Source: Maccoyibacter intestinihominis (GTDB taxonomy: Bacteria > Bacillota > Clostridia > Lachnospirales > Lachnospiraceae). Taken from it: DNA of 64,000 nt. The stretch spans positions 62,001 to 126,000 of the forward strand of contig NZ_JBBMEX010000005.1 of the NCBI RefSeq assembly GCF_040096355.1. Reading direction: 5' to 3'. Position 1 is the stretch's first letter, and every line of letters begins with the position of its first letter. Under the pieces are notes generated by a model. The model was not told the DNA's origin. It did not search any database and worked only from the letters and a program-made list of their open reading frames with translations. Below are positions 1-8,279 of the stretch, piece after piece. Made by a program: the position numbers and the translations under genes.

Positions 1-234
1 GATGGTGATAATATCGTAGGTATTGATGCAGATATCGCAAAAGCAATCTGTGACAAGCTCGGATATGAGTTACAGATCGAAGATATGGAATTTGACTCTA
101 TCATTGCAGCAGTACAGTCAGGAAAAGCAGATTTTGGTGCGGCAGGAATGACTGTAACAGAGGATCGTCTGAAAAACATTGACTTTACAGACAGCTATGC
201 AAAAGCAAAACAGGTTATCATTACCAGAAAGTAG
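1..234 (+). CDS. Amino-acid ABC transporter substrate-binding protein, C-terminal part (5' end outside window)
   Basis: The window opens inside this gene; 77 C-terminal residues and a TAG stop at 232-234 are visible. The residues read like lobe 2 of a type-II periplasmic-binding fold of the polar amino-acid family (SBP_bac_3): an IVGIDADIAKAI stretch, then AAVQSGKADFGAAGMTVTEDR and a terminal FTDSYAKAKQVI segment. In Gram-positives such proteins are lipoproteins that deliver polar amino acids to the membrane complex. The permease and ATPase genes follow directly, so this is the first visible gene of a three-gene import operon. The exact substrate cannot be told from the sequence. Confidence 0.85.
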   Translation, partial: DGDNIVGIDADIAKAICDKLGYELQIEDMEFDSIIAAVQSGKADFGAAGMTVTEDRLKNIDFTDSYAKAKQVIITRK

Positions 235-250
235 AGCAGAGGGCTGACAA

Positions 251-940
251 GTGAGTGGTTTTAAGGAAAGCTTCTATCAGAATTTTATTGAAAAAGACAG
301 ATGGCAGTATCTGTTGACCGGTTTGGAGAACACATTACTGATCACCATATTTGCGGTTTTGATCGGAGTAGCCATCGGTTTTCTGGTAGCGATTATTCGT
401 GCGAGCCATGATAAGAATGGTTCATTAAAAATATTGAATTTTATCTGCCGGGTGTATCTGACGGTAATCCGTGGAACACCAACCATGATACAGTTGATGA
501 TTACATACTACATTATTTTTGCTTCCGTGAATGTGAGCAAGATCTTTGTGGCAGTATGTGCATTCGGCATTAATTCCGGTGCCTATGTGGCGGAGATTGT
601 GCGTTCCGGTATCATGTCCATTGATCAGGGACAGTTTGAGGCGGGACGAAGCCTTGGCTTTAACTATGTGCAGACCATGCGCCTGATCATTTTGCCGCAG
701 GCATTTAAAAATGTCCTTCCGGCACTTGGAAATGAAATGATCGTGCTGTTAAAAGAGACATCCATCAGTGGATATGTAGGAACGATGGATCTGACCAAGG
801 GTGGCGATATTATACGAAGTACCACCTATGAGGCATATCTGCCACTGTTTGGAGTTGCGGCAATTTACCTTGTGATCGTTATGCTGATGACAGCAGGTGT
901 CAATAGACTCGAAAGGAAATTGAGAACAAATGAACGTTAA
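251..940 (+). CDS. Polar amino-acid ABC transporter permease (HisM/GlnP family)
   Basis: 229 residues starting at a GTG. Several hydrophobic segments are visible, beginning with one at about residues 25-50. The family coupling motif (EAA loop) is recognisable as QFEAGRSLGFNYVQTMRLIILPQA at about residues 128-151, the part that contacts the ATPase. RGTPTMIQL near residue 74 is typical of HisM/GlnP-type permeases. The gene overlaps the ATPase gene by 11 bases, which implies translational coupling. It forms the membrane channel for the amino acid bound by the upstream binding protein. Confidence 0.9.
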   Translation: MSGFKESFYQNFIEKDRWQYLLTGLENTLLITIFAVLIGVAIGFLVAIIRASHDKNGSLKILNFICRVYLTVIRGTPTMIQLMITYYIIFASVNVSKIFVAVCAFGINSGAYVAEIVRSGIMSIDQGQFEAGRSLGFNYVQTMRLIILPQAFKNVLPALGNEMIVLLKETSISGYVGTMDLTKGGDIIRSTTYEAYLPLFGVAAIYLVIVMLMTAGVNRLERKLRTNER

Positions 941-1673
941 TGAAAATGCGCTGATTCAGGTACAGGATTTAAAAAAATCTTTTGGTACGCAGGTGGTATT
1001 AGACGGGATCACAACAGAAATCGACCAGGGAGAAGTGGTAGCCATCATCGGACCATCCGGTTGTGGAAAATCTACCTTTTTACGCTCCTTAAATCTGTTA
1101 GAAGAACCGACATCAGGAACGATCCTGTTTGAAGGAACGGATATTACAGATAAGTCCGTGGATATCAACAAGATGCGTCAGAAAATCGGTATGGTATTTC
1201 AGCAGTTCAATCTGTTCCCAAACTATACCATACAGAACAACATTACGCTTGCACCGGTAAAACTCGGATTGATGACACAGCAGGAAGCGGAGAAAAAGGC
1301 AAAGGAACTGTTAGAAAGAGTCGGACTCCCGGAACGTGCCAATGATTATCCATCCCAGTTATCCGGAGGACAGAAGCAGAGAATTGCCATTGCAAGAGCA
1401 CTTGCAATGAACCCGGACGTGATGCTCTTTGACGAACCGACTTCTGCACTTGACCCGGAAATGGTAGGCGAAGTGTTAGAACTGATGCGTGAGTTAGCAA
1501 GAGACGGAATGACCATGGTGGTTGTAACCCATGAGATGGGCTTCGCAAGAGAAGTCGCAAACCGTGTTCTGTTTATCGATGAAGGGAAAATCCAGGAAGA
1601 GAACACACCGGAGGAGTTTTTTGCAAATCCAAAGAACCCAAGACTTCGGGAATTTTTATCCAAGGTATTGTAG
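930..1673 (+). CDS. Polar amino-acid ABC transporter ATP-binding protein (GlnQ/HisP family)
   Basis: 247 residues, the normal length for GlnQ-type ATPases. Walker A is GPSGCGKST (about residues 41-49), the signature is LSGGQKQR, Walker B is VMLFDEPTSALDPE, and the switch histidine lies in VVTHEMGFA. The start ATG overlaps the permease 3' end by 11 bases. It powers the importer made with the two upstream genes. A strong hairpin terminator follows 25 bases downstream, closing the operon. Confidence 0.93.
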   Translation: MNVNENALIQVQDLKKSFGTQVVLDGITTEIDQGEVVAIIGPSGCGKSTFLRSLNLLEEPTSGTILFEGTDITDKSVDINKMRQKIGMVFQQFNLFPNYTIQNNITLAPVKLGLMTQQEAEKKAKELLERVGLPERANDYPSQLSGGQKQRIAIARALAMNPDVMLFDEPTSALDPEMVGEVLELMRELARDGMTMVVVTHEMGFAREVANRVLFIDEGKIQEENTPEEFFANPKNPRLREFLSKVL

Positions 1674-1697
1674 AAAAATTAAACTTAAGTTTAATAA

Positions 1698-1735
1698 AAC
1701 ACAGCACCGTTCATTAAAGGCGGCGCTGTGTTTTT
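1698..1735 (+). terminator. Rho-independent terminator of the amino-acid importer operon
   Basis: Arms AACACAGCACCG (1698-1709) and CGGCGCTGTGTT (1721-1732) pair over 12 positions with one mismatch, followed by a T run. It sits just after the ATPase stop codon. Confidence 0.85.
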
Positions 1736-1871
1736 GGATTTATTGGAAGATTTTTTTGTGGCTTAGAACTTATAAAAATGATACAATAATACTGTTGCAT
1801 TTATGGGACACATTCGTTGTAGAACATAAGAAGGAAGAGAAAGAAAAGATTATCTGGTACGGAGGAAGAAC

Positions 1872-4800
1872 ATGGCATTTACACATCTGCATGTCCATAC
1901 GGAATACAGTCTTTTAGATGGTTCAAATAAAATAAAAGAATATGTAGCAAGGGTCAAAGAACTCGGAATGAACAGTGCTGCCATTACAGATCACGGAGTC
2001 ATGTATGGAGTCATAGATTTTTATAAAGAAGCAAAGGCACAGGGGATCAATCCGATCTTAGGATGTGAAGTCTATGTTGCACCAAATTCCAGATTTGACC
2101 GGGAGACGGTACATGGAGAAGACCGGTACTATCATCTGGTATTATTGGCAGAGAATAATACAGGCTACAGCAATCTGATGAAGATTGTATCCAAGGGATT
2201 TGTAGACGGATATTATTACAAACCGAGAGTGGACATGGAGGTTTTAGAGCAGTACCACGAAGGAATCATTGCCCTGTCTGCCTGCCTTGCCGGTGAAGTG
2301 CCAAGAGCAATCACAAGAGGAAATTACGAAGAAGCAAAAGAGATTGCTTTAAAATATCAGAAGTGTTTTGGAAAAGAGAACTACTTCTTAGAACTTCAGG
2401 ACCATGGAATCCCGGAGCAGCAGAATGTCAATCAGCATTTACTGCGGATGAGTCAGGAGCTTGGGATCGAGTTAGTGGCAACAAACGATATCCATTATAC
2501 CTATGCCAAGGATGCAGAACCGCATGATATCCTTCTTTGTATACAGACCGGAAAAAAATTAGCCGATGAGGACCGAATGCGTTATGAGGGCGGACAGTAT
2601 TACGTCAAATCCGAGCAGGAGATGGCAGAACTGTTTCCCTATGCAAGACAGGCCTTGGAAAATACACAGAAGATCGCAGACCGCTGCCATGTCGAAATAG
2701 AGTTCGGCGTGACCAAGCTGCCGCATTTTGAAGTCCCGGAGGGTTATGATTCCTGGAGCTATCTGAACAAACTGTGCTTTGACGGATTAAAAGAGCGTTA
2801 TCCGCAAAACCACACGGAATTAGAAGACCGCCTGAACTATGAGTTAGGTGTCATCAAAGAGATGGGTTATGTAGACTATTTCCTGATCGTCTGGGATTTT
2901 ATCCACTATGCGAGAGAGCATGATATCAGTGTGGGACCGGGAAGAGGAAGTGCGGCAGGAAGTCTGGTGTCCTACACAACGGGGATCACGAATATCGATC
3001 CGATCAAATATAATCTGCTGTTTGAGCGTTTTTTAAATCCGGAGCGTGTCTCCATGCCCGATATCGATATTGATTTCTGCTATGAAAGACGGCAGGAAGT
3101 CATTGACTATGTCGTAAGAAAATATGGCGAGGACTGCGTGACCCAGATCGTCACCTTTGGTACGCTTGCCGCCCGCGGTGTCATCCGCGATGTTGGAAGA
3201 GTTATGGATCTGCCGTATGCTTATGTGGATGGCATCGCAAAACAGATTCCGATGGAATTAGGCATTACGATAGAAAAAGCGTTAAAAATGAACCCGGAAC
3301 TTCGCACGATGTATGAAAACGATGAGAGCGTAAAGACGCTGATCGATATGTCAAAGAGGCTCGAAGGACTGCCAAGACACACCTCCATGCATGCCGCCGG
3401 AGTCGTGATCAGTCAGAAATCCATGGATGAGTATGTTCCGCTATCAAGAGCGTCAGACGGAACGATCACAACACAGTTTACGATGACGACCATTGAAGAA
3501 CTCGGACTGTTAAAAATGGATTTCTTAGGACTGCGCACCCTGACTGTCATACAAAATGCCGTGCGTATGGCACAAAAAAGCAGTGGAAAACAGATCAACA
3601 TCGATGAAATAGATTATCAGGATAAAGGAGTCTTAGAGCTGATCGGCTCCGGTAAGACAGAGGGAATCTTCCAGTTAGAAAGTGCCGGAATGAAGAACTT
3701 TATGAAGGAATTAAAGCCACAGAGCTTAGAGGATATCATTGCCGGAATCTCACTTTACCGTCCGGGACCAATGGACTTCATTCCTGCATATATTAAGGGA
3801 AAGAATCACCCCGAGGAAGTGACCTATGACTGCCCGCAGTTAGAACCGATCTTAGCACCGACCTATGGATGTATTGTCTATCAGGAGCAGGTCATGCAGA
3901 TTGTGCGTGACTTAGCAGGCTATACGCTTGGAAGAAGTGATCTCGTGCGTCGTGCCATGTCGAAGAAAAAAGGCTCTGTCATGGAGCAGGAGCGGAAGAA
4001 CTTCGTCTATGGAAATGAAGAAGAAGGAGTTCCGGGCTGTATTGCGAATGGAATAGACGAGAAAATTGCAAATAAAATCTATGATGAGATGATGGATTTT
4101 GCTAAATATGCATTTAATAAATCCCATGCAGCCGCATATGCAGTCGTTGCATACCAGACGGCATGGTTAAAATACTATTATCCGGTAGAATTTATGGCAT
4201 CCTTAATGACCTCCGTTATGGACAATTCCACGAAAGTATCGGAGTATACACTGACCTGTCGGAAAATGAATATAGAGATACTGCCACCGGATATCAACGA
4301 AGGAGAAGGCGGATTCTCCGTTGCGGGAAATGCGATCCGCTATGGCCTGTCTGCGATCAAAGGTGTGGGAAGACCTGTTATCGAGACGATCATTGCAGAA
4401 AGGGAAGCCAATGGAGCATTTTCCAATCTGGAGGATTTCTGCAGCCGCCTGAATGGAAGAGAATTAAATAAAAGGACCATAGAGAACTTTATCAAAGCGG
4501 GAGCCATGGATGGGTTAGAAGGAACGAGAAAACAAAAGATCATGATCTATTCTGCCATTTTAGATCAGATCAACGATGAGAAAAAACATTCCATCGCAGG
4601 CCAGATGAGCCTGTTTGACTTTGCAGATGAGGAAACAAAGCACGATTTTGAAATCCAGTTGCCGGATGTGGGAGAATTTCCAAAAGAAACACTGTTAGGA
4701 TTTGAAAAAGAAGTCTTAGGAGTCTATATCAGCGGACATCCGTTAGAAGAATATGAAGAAAAGTGGAGAAAAAATATTAACGCCACCACAAACGATTTTA

Positions 4801-5354
4801 TCTGGGACGAGGAGACCGGAAAAACCAAAGTGTCTGATAATGAAAAAGTGATTGTCGGTGGAATGATCACGGATAAGACCATAAAATATACAAAAAATAA
4901 TAAGACCATGGCATTTTTAACGTTAGAGGATCTGCTTGGAACCGTGGAAGTCATCGTATTTCCAAGAGATTATGAGCGGTATCATACTTATCTGAATGTC
5001 GATGAGAAAATATTTGTCAGTGGCCATGCAAATGTGGAAGAAGATAAGAACGGAAAGATCATCTGTGAAAAAATCTATGGATTTGACGATACGAAAAAAG
5101 AATTGTGGATGCAGTTTGCCACCAAAGAAGAGTATCAGCAGATGGAGCAAAAACTATTTCAGATGCTTCTTTCTTCTGACGGCAATGACCAGGTTGTCAT
5201 CTATCTTTCCAAAGAAAAGGCGATCAAGCGTCTTGCAAACAACCGGAATGTCCATATAGAGCCGCAGCTTTTAGAGAATCTTCGGGAGTGTTTTGGAGAG
5301 GGTAACGTAAAAGTTGTGGAAAAACCCATTGAAAACCGTACGAAAAGAGATTAA
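1872..5354 (+). CDS. dnaE: DNA polymerase III alpha subunit (DnaE type)
   Basis: 1160 residues, the usual DnaE length. The N-terminal PHP domain opens with HLHVHTEYSLLDG. The palm carries PDIDIDF near residue 396 (two catalytic aspartates), and the third aspartate is probably in LLKMDFLGL near residue 552. A helix-hairpin-helix region and a C-terminal OB fold (about 985-1060, VGGMITDKTIKYTKNNKTM) follow. In clostridia DnaE works beside PolC as a replicative or primer-extending polymerase. The start ATG is 5 bases after a GGAGGA ribosome site. pfkA follows after 26 bases, probably in one transcript, a pairing common in Lachnospiraceae. Confidence 0.97.
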   Translation: MAFTHLHVHTEYSLLDGSNKIKEYVARVKELGMNSAAITDHGVMYGVIDFYKEAKAQGINPILGCEVYVAPNSRFDRETVHGEDRYYHLVLLAENNTGYSNLMKIVSKGFVDGYYYKPRVDMEVLEQYHEGIIALSACLAGEVPRAITRGNYEEAKEIALKYQKCFGKENYFLELQDHGIPEQQNVNQHLLRMSQELGIELVATNDIHYTYAKDAEPHDILLCIQTGKKLADEDRMRYEGGQYYVKSEQEMAELFPYARQALENTQKIADRCHVEIEFGVTKLPHFEVPEGYDSWSYLNKLCFDGLKERYPQNHTELEDRLNYELGVIKEMGYVDYFLIVWDFIHYAREHDISVGPGRGSAAGSLVSYTTGITNIDPIKYNLLFERFLNPERVSMPDIDIDFCYERRQEVIDYVVRKYGEDCVTQIVTFGTLAARGVIRDVGRVMDLPYAYVDGIAKQIPMELGITIEKALKMNPELRTMYENDESVKTLIDMSKRLEGLPRHTSMHAAGVVISQKSMDEYVPLSRASDGTITTQFTMTTIEELGLLKMDFLGLRTLTVIQNAVRMAQKSSGKQINIDEIDYQDKGVLELIGSGKTEGIFQLESAGMKNFMKELKPQSLEDIIAGISLYRPGPMDFIPAYIKGKNHPEEVTYDCPQLEPILAPTYGCIVYQEQVMQIVRDLAGYTLGRSDLVRRAMSKKKGSVMEQERKNFVYGNEEEGVPGCIANGIDEKIANKIYDEMMDFAKYAFNKSHAAAYAVVAYQTAWLKYYYPVEFMASLMTSVMDNSTKVSEYTLTCRKMNIEILPPDINEGEGGFSVAGNAIRYGLSAIKGVGRPVIETIIAEREANGAFSNLEDFCSRLNGRELNKRTIENFIKAGAMDGLEGTRKQKIMIYSAILDQINDEKKHSIAGQMSLFDFADEETKHDFEIQLPDVGEFPKETLLGFEKEVLGVYISGHPLEEYEEKWRKNINATTNDFIWDEETGKTKVSDNEKVIVGGMITDKTIKYTKNNKTMAFLTLEDLLGTVEVIVFPRDYERYHTYLNVDEKIFVSGHANVEEDKNGKIICEKIYGFDDTKKELWMQFATKEEYQQMEQKLFQMLLSSDGNDQVVIYLSKEKAIKRLANNRNVHIEPQLLENLRECFGEGNVKVVEKPIENRTKRD

Positions 5355-5380
5355 AATGGAAAAAGCAGGAGGAAGAGAGA

Positions 5381-6355
5381 ATGGCAAAAGAAGTTAAGAC
5401 AATCGGTGTCCTCACCAGTGGAGGAGATGCACCGGGTATGAATGCGGCAATCCGTGCCGTAGTACGTCAGGCAATTACAAAAGGTTTGGAAGTAAAAGGA
5501 ATCAAGCGTGGTTACGCAGGACTTTTACAGGAAGAGATCATAGATATGCATGCACAGGATGTTTCCGATATCATCCAGCGTGGAGGAACCATTTTACAGA
5601 CAGCAAGATGTATGGATTTCACAACACCGGAAGGACAGCAAAAAGGTGCGGAGATCTGTAAAAAACATGGAATTGATGGTGTTGTAGTCATCGGAGGAGA
5701 CGGTTCATTTAAAGGAGCACAGAAATTAGCAGAGCATGGGATCAATACGATCGGCCTGCCGGGAACGATCGACTTAGATATTGCATCCACAGAGTATACG
5801 ATCGGATTTGATACGGCAGTTAATACTGCAATGGAAGCGATCGACAAGGTGCGTGATACCTCGACTTCCCATGAGAGATGTTCCATTATAGAAGTTATGG
5901 GACGCGGAGCCGGATATATTGCACTCTGGTGTGGAATTGCCAATGGAGCAGAGGATATTTTACTTCCGGAAAAATATAACTATGATGAGCAGATGATCGT
6001 AAATCATATTATCGAGAACAGAAAACGCGGCAAAAAGCACCATATCATCATCAATGCAGAGGGAATCGGACACTCCACCAGTATGGCAAAACGGATCGAG
6101 GCTGCAACCGGAGTAGAGACCAGAGCAACGATCTTAGGACACATGCAGCGTGGCGGAAGCCCGACCTGTAAGGATCGTGTCTACGCATCGACCATGGGAG
6201 CGAAAGCCGTGGATCTGCTGTTAGAAGGAAAGACAAATCGTGTGGTAGGTTATCGTCACGGAGAATTTGTGGATTTTGATATTGATGAAGCACTTGCAAT
6301 GCAAAAAGGAATTCCGGAGTACCAGTGGGAAATCTGCCGGAATCTGTCAAAGTAG
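5381..6355 (+). CDS. pfkA: 6-phosphofructokinase
   Basis: 324 residues of the bacterial PfkA type. It phosphorylates fructose 6-phosphate to the 1,6-bisphosphate in glycolysis. The N-terminal nucleotide loop is GVLTSGGDAPGMNAAIR; GGDGSF (about 103-108) has the Gly found in ATP-dependent rather than PPi-dependent enzymes. The catalytic loop reads PGTIDLD (about 127-133), where the usual text is TIDND: the base aspartate is kept but the next residue is Leu instead of Asn. The family GRHCGY is replaced by GRGAGY. The start has an AGGAGGAAGAGAG ribosome site, and the gene follows dnaE closely. Confidence 0.95.
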   Translation: MAKEVKTIGVLTSGGDAPGMNAAIRAVVRQAITKGLEVKGIKRGYAGLLQEEIIDMHAQDVSDIIQRGGTILQTARCMDFTTPEGQQKGAEICKKHGIDGVVVIGGDGSFKGAQKLAEHGINTIGLPGTIDLDIASTEYTIGFDTAVNTAMEAIDKVRDTSTSHERCSIIEVMGRGAGYIALWCGIANGAEDILLPEKYNYDEQMIVNHIIENRKRGKKHHIIINAEGIGHSTSMAKRIEAATGVETRATILGHMQRGGSPTCKDRVYASTMGAKAVDLLLEGKTNRVVGYRHGEFVDFDIDEALAMQKGIPEYQWEICRNLSK

Positions 6356-6363
6356 GAACGGAT

Positions 6364-7182
6364 ATGATCACAAGTACGAGTAATGCACAGATAAAAAAAA
6401 TCATACAGCTGAATACAAAAGGAAAGGCACGTCGAAATTCGCGTGCCTTTGTTGTCGAGGGAGTAAAAATGTTTTTAGAAGCTCCCTTAGACTGGATTGA
6501 AGAGGTCTATCTTGCAGAGAGTTTTTTAGAAAAATATCAGGGATCGAAAAAAGAAGAGTATAAACAGGAACTTTTAGAAAAATTAGAGACTACCGGATAT
6601 GAAACTGTATCGGATCAGGTATTCCGTCATGCATCGGATACGATGACACCGCAGGGAATTTTGTGCATCGTAAAAATGCCGGAGTACCGGAGAGAGGACT
6701 TGTCAGGAGGCTCTGATCAAAAGAAAGCACCGCTGCTGCTCGTAACAGAAAATGTGCAGGACCCCGGAAACCTTGGAACCATGTTCCGTACAGCCGAAGG
6801 AGCGGGAGTGACAGGAATCCTGATGAGCCGCGATACCGTGGATATTTTTAATCCAAAGACGATTCGCTCTACCATGGGATCGATCTACCGGATGCCGTTT
6901 TTGTATACAGAGGATTTAAAAAAAGACATTTCAGAGCTTCAAAAAGAAGGCGTACACTTCTACGCAGCACATTTGAAAGGAAAGGCTTCTTATGATGAGG
7001 CAGACTATCAGAAACCGAGTGCTTTTTTAATTGGAAATGAAGGAAATGGTCTGACGACGGAAATTGCCGACTTAGCAGATGTCTATATCCGTATTCCGAT
7101 GGAGGGCAAGTTAGAATCCTTAAATGCCGCTATGGCAGCAGGGATATTGATGTATGAAGCGAACAGACAGAGAAGAACATAA
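6364..7182 (+). CDS. TrmH/SpoU-family RNA 2'-O-methyltransferase
   Basis: 272 residues from ATG 6364, chosen because it follows pfkA's stop by 8 bases and has AGGAACGG just upstream; an in-frame start 39 bases earlier would lie inside pfkA. An N-terminal substrate-binding part (SNAQIKKIIQLNTKGKARR) precedes a SpoU methylase domain with the knot motifs NVQDPGNLGTMFRTAEGAG, FLIGNEGNG and IPMEGKLESLNAAMAAGILMYE. It probably methylates a ribose in rRNA using SAM. The target nucleotide cannot be told. It is the last gene of the dnaE-pfkA run. Confidence 0.92.
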   Translation: MITSTSNAQIKKIIQLNTKGKARRNSRAFVVEGVKMFLEAPLDWIEEVYLAESFLEKYQGSKKEEYKQELLEKLETTGYETVSDQVFRHASDTMTPQGILCIVKMPEYRREDLSGGSDQKKAPLLLVTENVQDPGNLGTMFRTAEGAGVTGILMSRDTVDIFNPKTIRSTMGSIYRMPFLYTEDLKKDISELQKEGVHFYAAHLKGKASYDEADYQKPSAFLIGNEGNGLTTEIADLADVYIRIPMEGKLESLNAAMAAGILMYEANRQRRT

Positions 7183-7185
7183 CGG

Positions 7186-7215
7186 AAAAGGCTATCGGAT
7201 GAGATAGCCTTTTTT
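7186..7215. terminator. Bidirectional terminator between convergent genes
   Basis: AAAAGGCTATC (7186-7196) pairs with GATAGCCTTTTT (7203-7214) around a short loop, with A and T tracts on the two sides. It can end the + strand methyltransferase transcript and the - strand niaR transcript; the niaR stop codon lies inside the stem. Confidence 0.8.
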
Positions 7216-7710
7216 CTTTAACTGTTCTTCAATCCGGTCAAAGACTTCCGGGGAGGATGCCTCAACGGTATGCATATGATTGCCGCCGGTAAGTTCCTTG
7301 AGTGGTTTTGCCGGAGTGGTAAAGAGACGTGTGGTAAAATCGTCCACATCCACACGGTTATTCAAGATCAGATCAACGGTAATGGCACCATAGATTTCAT
7401 GCATGACTGTAACATCTAACACCTTTCCGCCACAGTCCACAAAGGTATAGAGTTCGTCCTGGATCTGCTCATCCGTATGTGAAACCGCAAAGGTACGTTT
7501 GAAATTCTCCGTGTCCTTTTCCGGCTGATAGAGCAGATAGCCACGGTAAGTACTTAAGATATTTTTATTGGTGGCTCGTAAGAGTGCAATGTCCTGTACA
7601 ATGATCTGTCGGCTCACACCGCATTTTCCGGCAATTTCCGTTCCGGAGAGCGGACTTTCTGAGCCTGCAAGTAATTTTAAAATAAACTGACGACGTTCGT
7701 CTCCTTCCAT
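7192..7710 (-). CDS. niaR: NiaR-type transcriptional repressor of NAD metabolism (HTH + 3H domain)
   Basis: 172 residues from ATG at 7710, preceded by GAGGAGG. An HTH_11 domain occupies about residues 1-60 (LSGTEIAGKCGVSRQIIVQDIALLRA). It is followed by a 3H domain with the three family histidines (VSHTDEQ, VMHEIYG, GNHMHT). Proteins of this build bind nicotinic acid and repress niacin uptake or NAD synthesis genes. Here only one small unknown gene shares the operon, so any target is elsewhere. It lies 1 base after the upstream - strand gene. Confidence 0.88.
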   Translation of the reverse strand: MEGDERRQFILKLLAGSESPLSGTEIAGKCGVSRQIIVQDIALLRATNKNILSTYRGYLLYQPEKDTENFKRTFAVSHTDEQIQDELYTFVDCGGKVLDVTVMHEIYGAITVDLILNNRVDVDDFTTRLFTTPAKPLKELTGGNHMHTVEASSPEVFDRIEEQLKKKGYLIR

Positions 7711-7711
7711 G

Positions 7712-7975
7712 TTAGTCCTCCTCAATTACCTGAATTTCCATATAGTCAAAGTCAATATGTTCAATAAAACTGTCCTGATAAAAACGTGCCTTGCCATGGC
7801 GTTTAAAATCCGAAATGGTATTGTCTAACCAGATCGGAACACCAAGGTCAAAGGTGTGGCATGCTTCATCTAAAGCATGAAAAATTTTATGGGTTCTTGT
7901 ATCGTCCCTGTCATCGGTCAGACAGAGATCTTTTTGCATACGATTGTCTTTAAATATTTTAAACCAGATCCGCAT
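7712..7975 (-). CDS. Small conserved hypothetical protein upstream of niaR
   Basis: 87 residues, soluble, acidic at the C-terminus, with no motif I recognise. The ATG has AGAAAGGA upstream, and the stop is 1 base before the niaR ATG, so the pair is co-transcribed and probably translationally coupled. A divergent promoter lies about 60 bases upstream. A role linked to niacin/NAD control would be a guess from position only. Confidence 0.7.
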   Translation of the reverse strand: MRIWFKIFKDNRMQKDLCLTDDRDDTRTHKIFHALDEACHTFDLGVPIWLDNTISDFKRHGKARFYQDSFIEHIDFDYMEIQVIEED

Positions 7976-8034
7976 GGGAATATCCTTTCTAAAAAAGTTC
8001 GATCACAAAATAGAATAATTTTACATCAAAACAT

Positions 8035-8064
8035 ATTATATCAGATATGGGCATCTCTTCACAA
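8035..8064 (-). promoter_or_regulatory. Promoter of the niaR operon
   Basis: Read on the - strand: TTGTGA (8064-8059), 18 bases, TATAAT (8040-8035). Its -35 box overlaps the -35 box of the opposite promoter. Confidence 0.6.
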
Positions 8065-8086
8065 CCTTTTCTAATCGTGGTATACT
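8058..8086 (+). promoter_or_regulatory. Promoter of the small alarmone synthetase gene
   Basis: TTCACA (8058-8063), 17 bases, TATACT (8081-8086). The start point would be near 8093, giving a leader of about 185 bases before the relQ ATG. Confidence 0.6.
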
Positions 8087-8104
8087 GTATATGTATAGTA
8101 ATGA

Positions 8105-8225
8105 GCAGTGCCATCCGGCAAAAATATACCAGGCTTGTGCTTGCACAAAGCCGTGTATATTTTTACCGGATGATAGGGCGAATGCCCGTACATCGAAAAA
8201 ATCTTTGATTTTTGAGATGCACTGC
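8105..8225 (+). ncRNA. Strongly folded multibranch leader upstream of relQ (unassigned)
   Basis: Closing helix GCAGTGC (8105-8111) with GCACTGC (8219-8225). Inside is a long hairpin, 17 bp with one mismatch (8113-8129 with 8155-8171), extended by GGCTTGTGC with GCACAAAGCC. Then follow a small GGGC/GCCC hairpin (8176-8187) and an imperfect 16-position hairpin (8188-8203 with 8207-8222) that competes with the closing helix. It lies between the promoter and the relQ ribosome site. It could be a riboswitch-like leader, a small RNA or a palindromic repeat insertion. I do not recognise a known family. Confidence 0.5.
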
Positions 8226-8279
8226 GGAGTATATACTATTATATATAACGTAACAAACATAACGGAGGTTAAGGTCAAT

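Noticed and set aside
1759..1787. Possible promoter before dnaE (TACAAT at 1782-1787)
   Set aside because: No acceptable -35 at 16-18 bases; not strong enough to list as a feature.
1531..1917. 128-codon + frame spanning the terminator before dnaE
   Set aside because: It overlaps the ABC ATPase gene and a terminator and shows no family resemblance.
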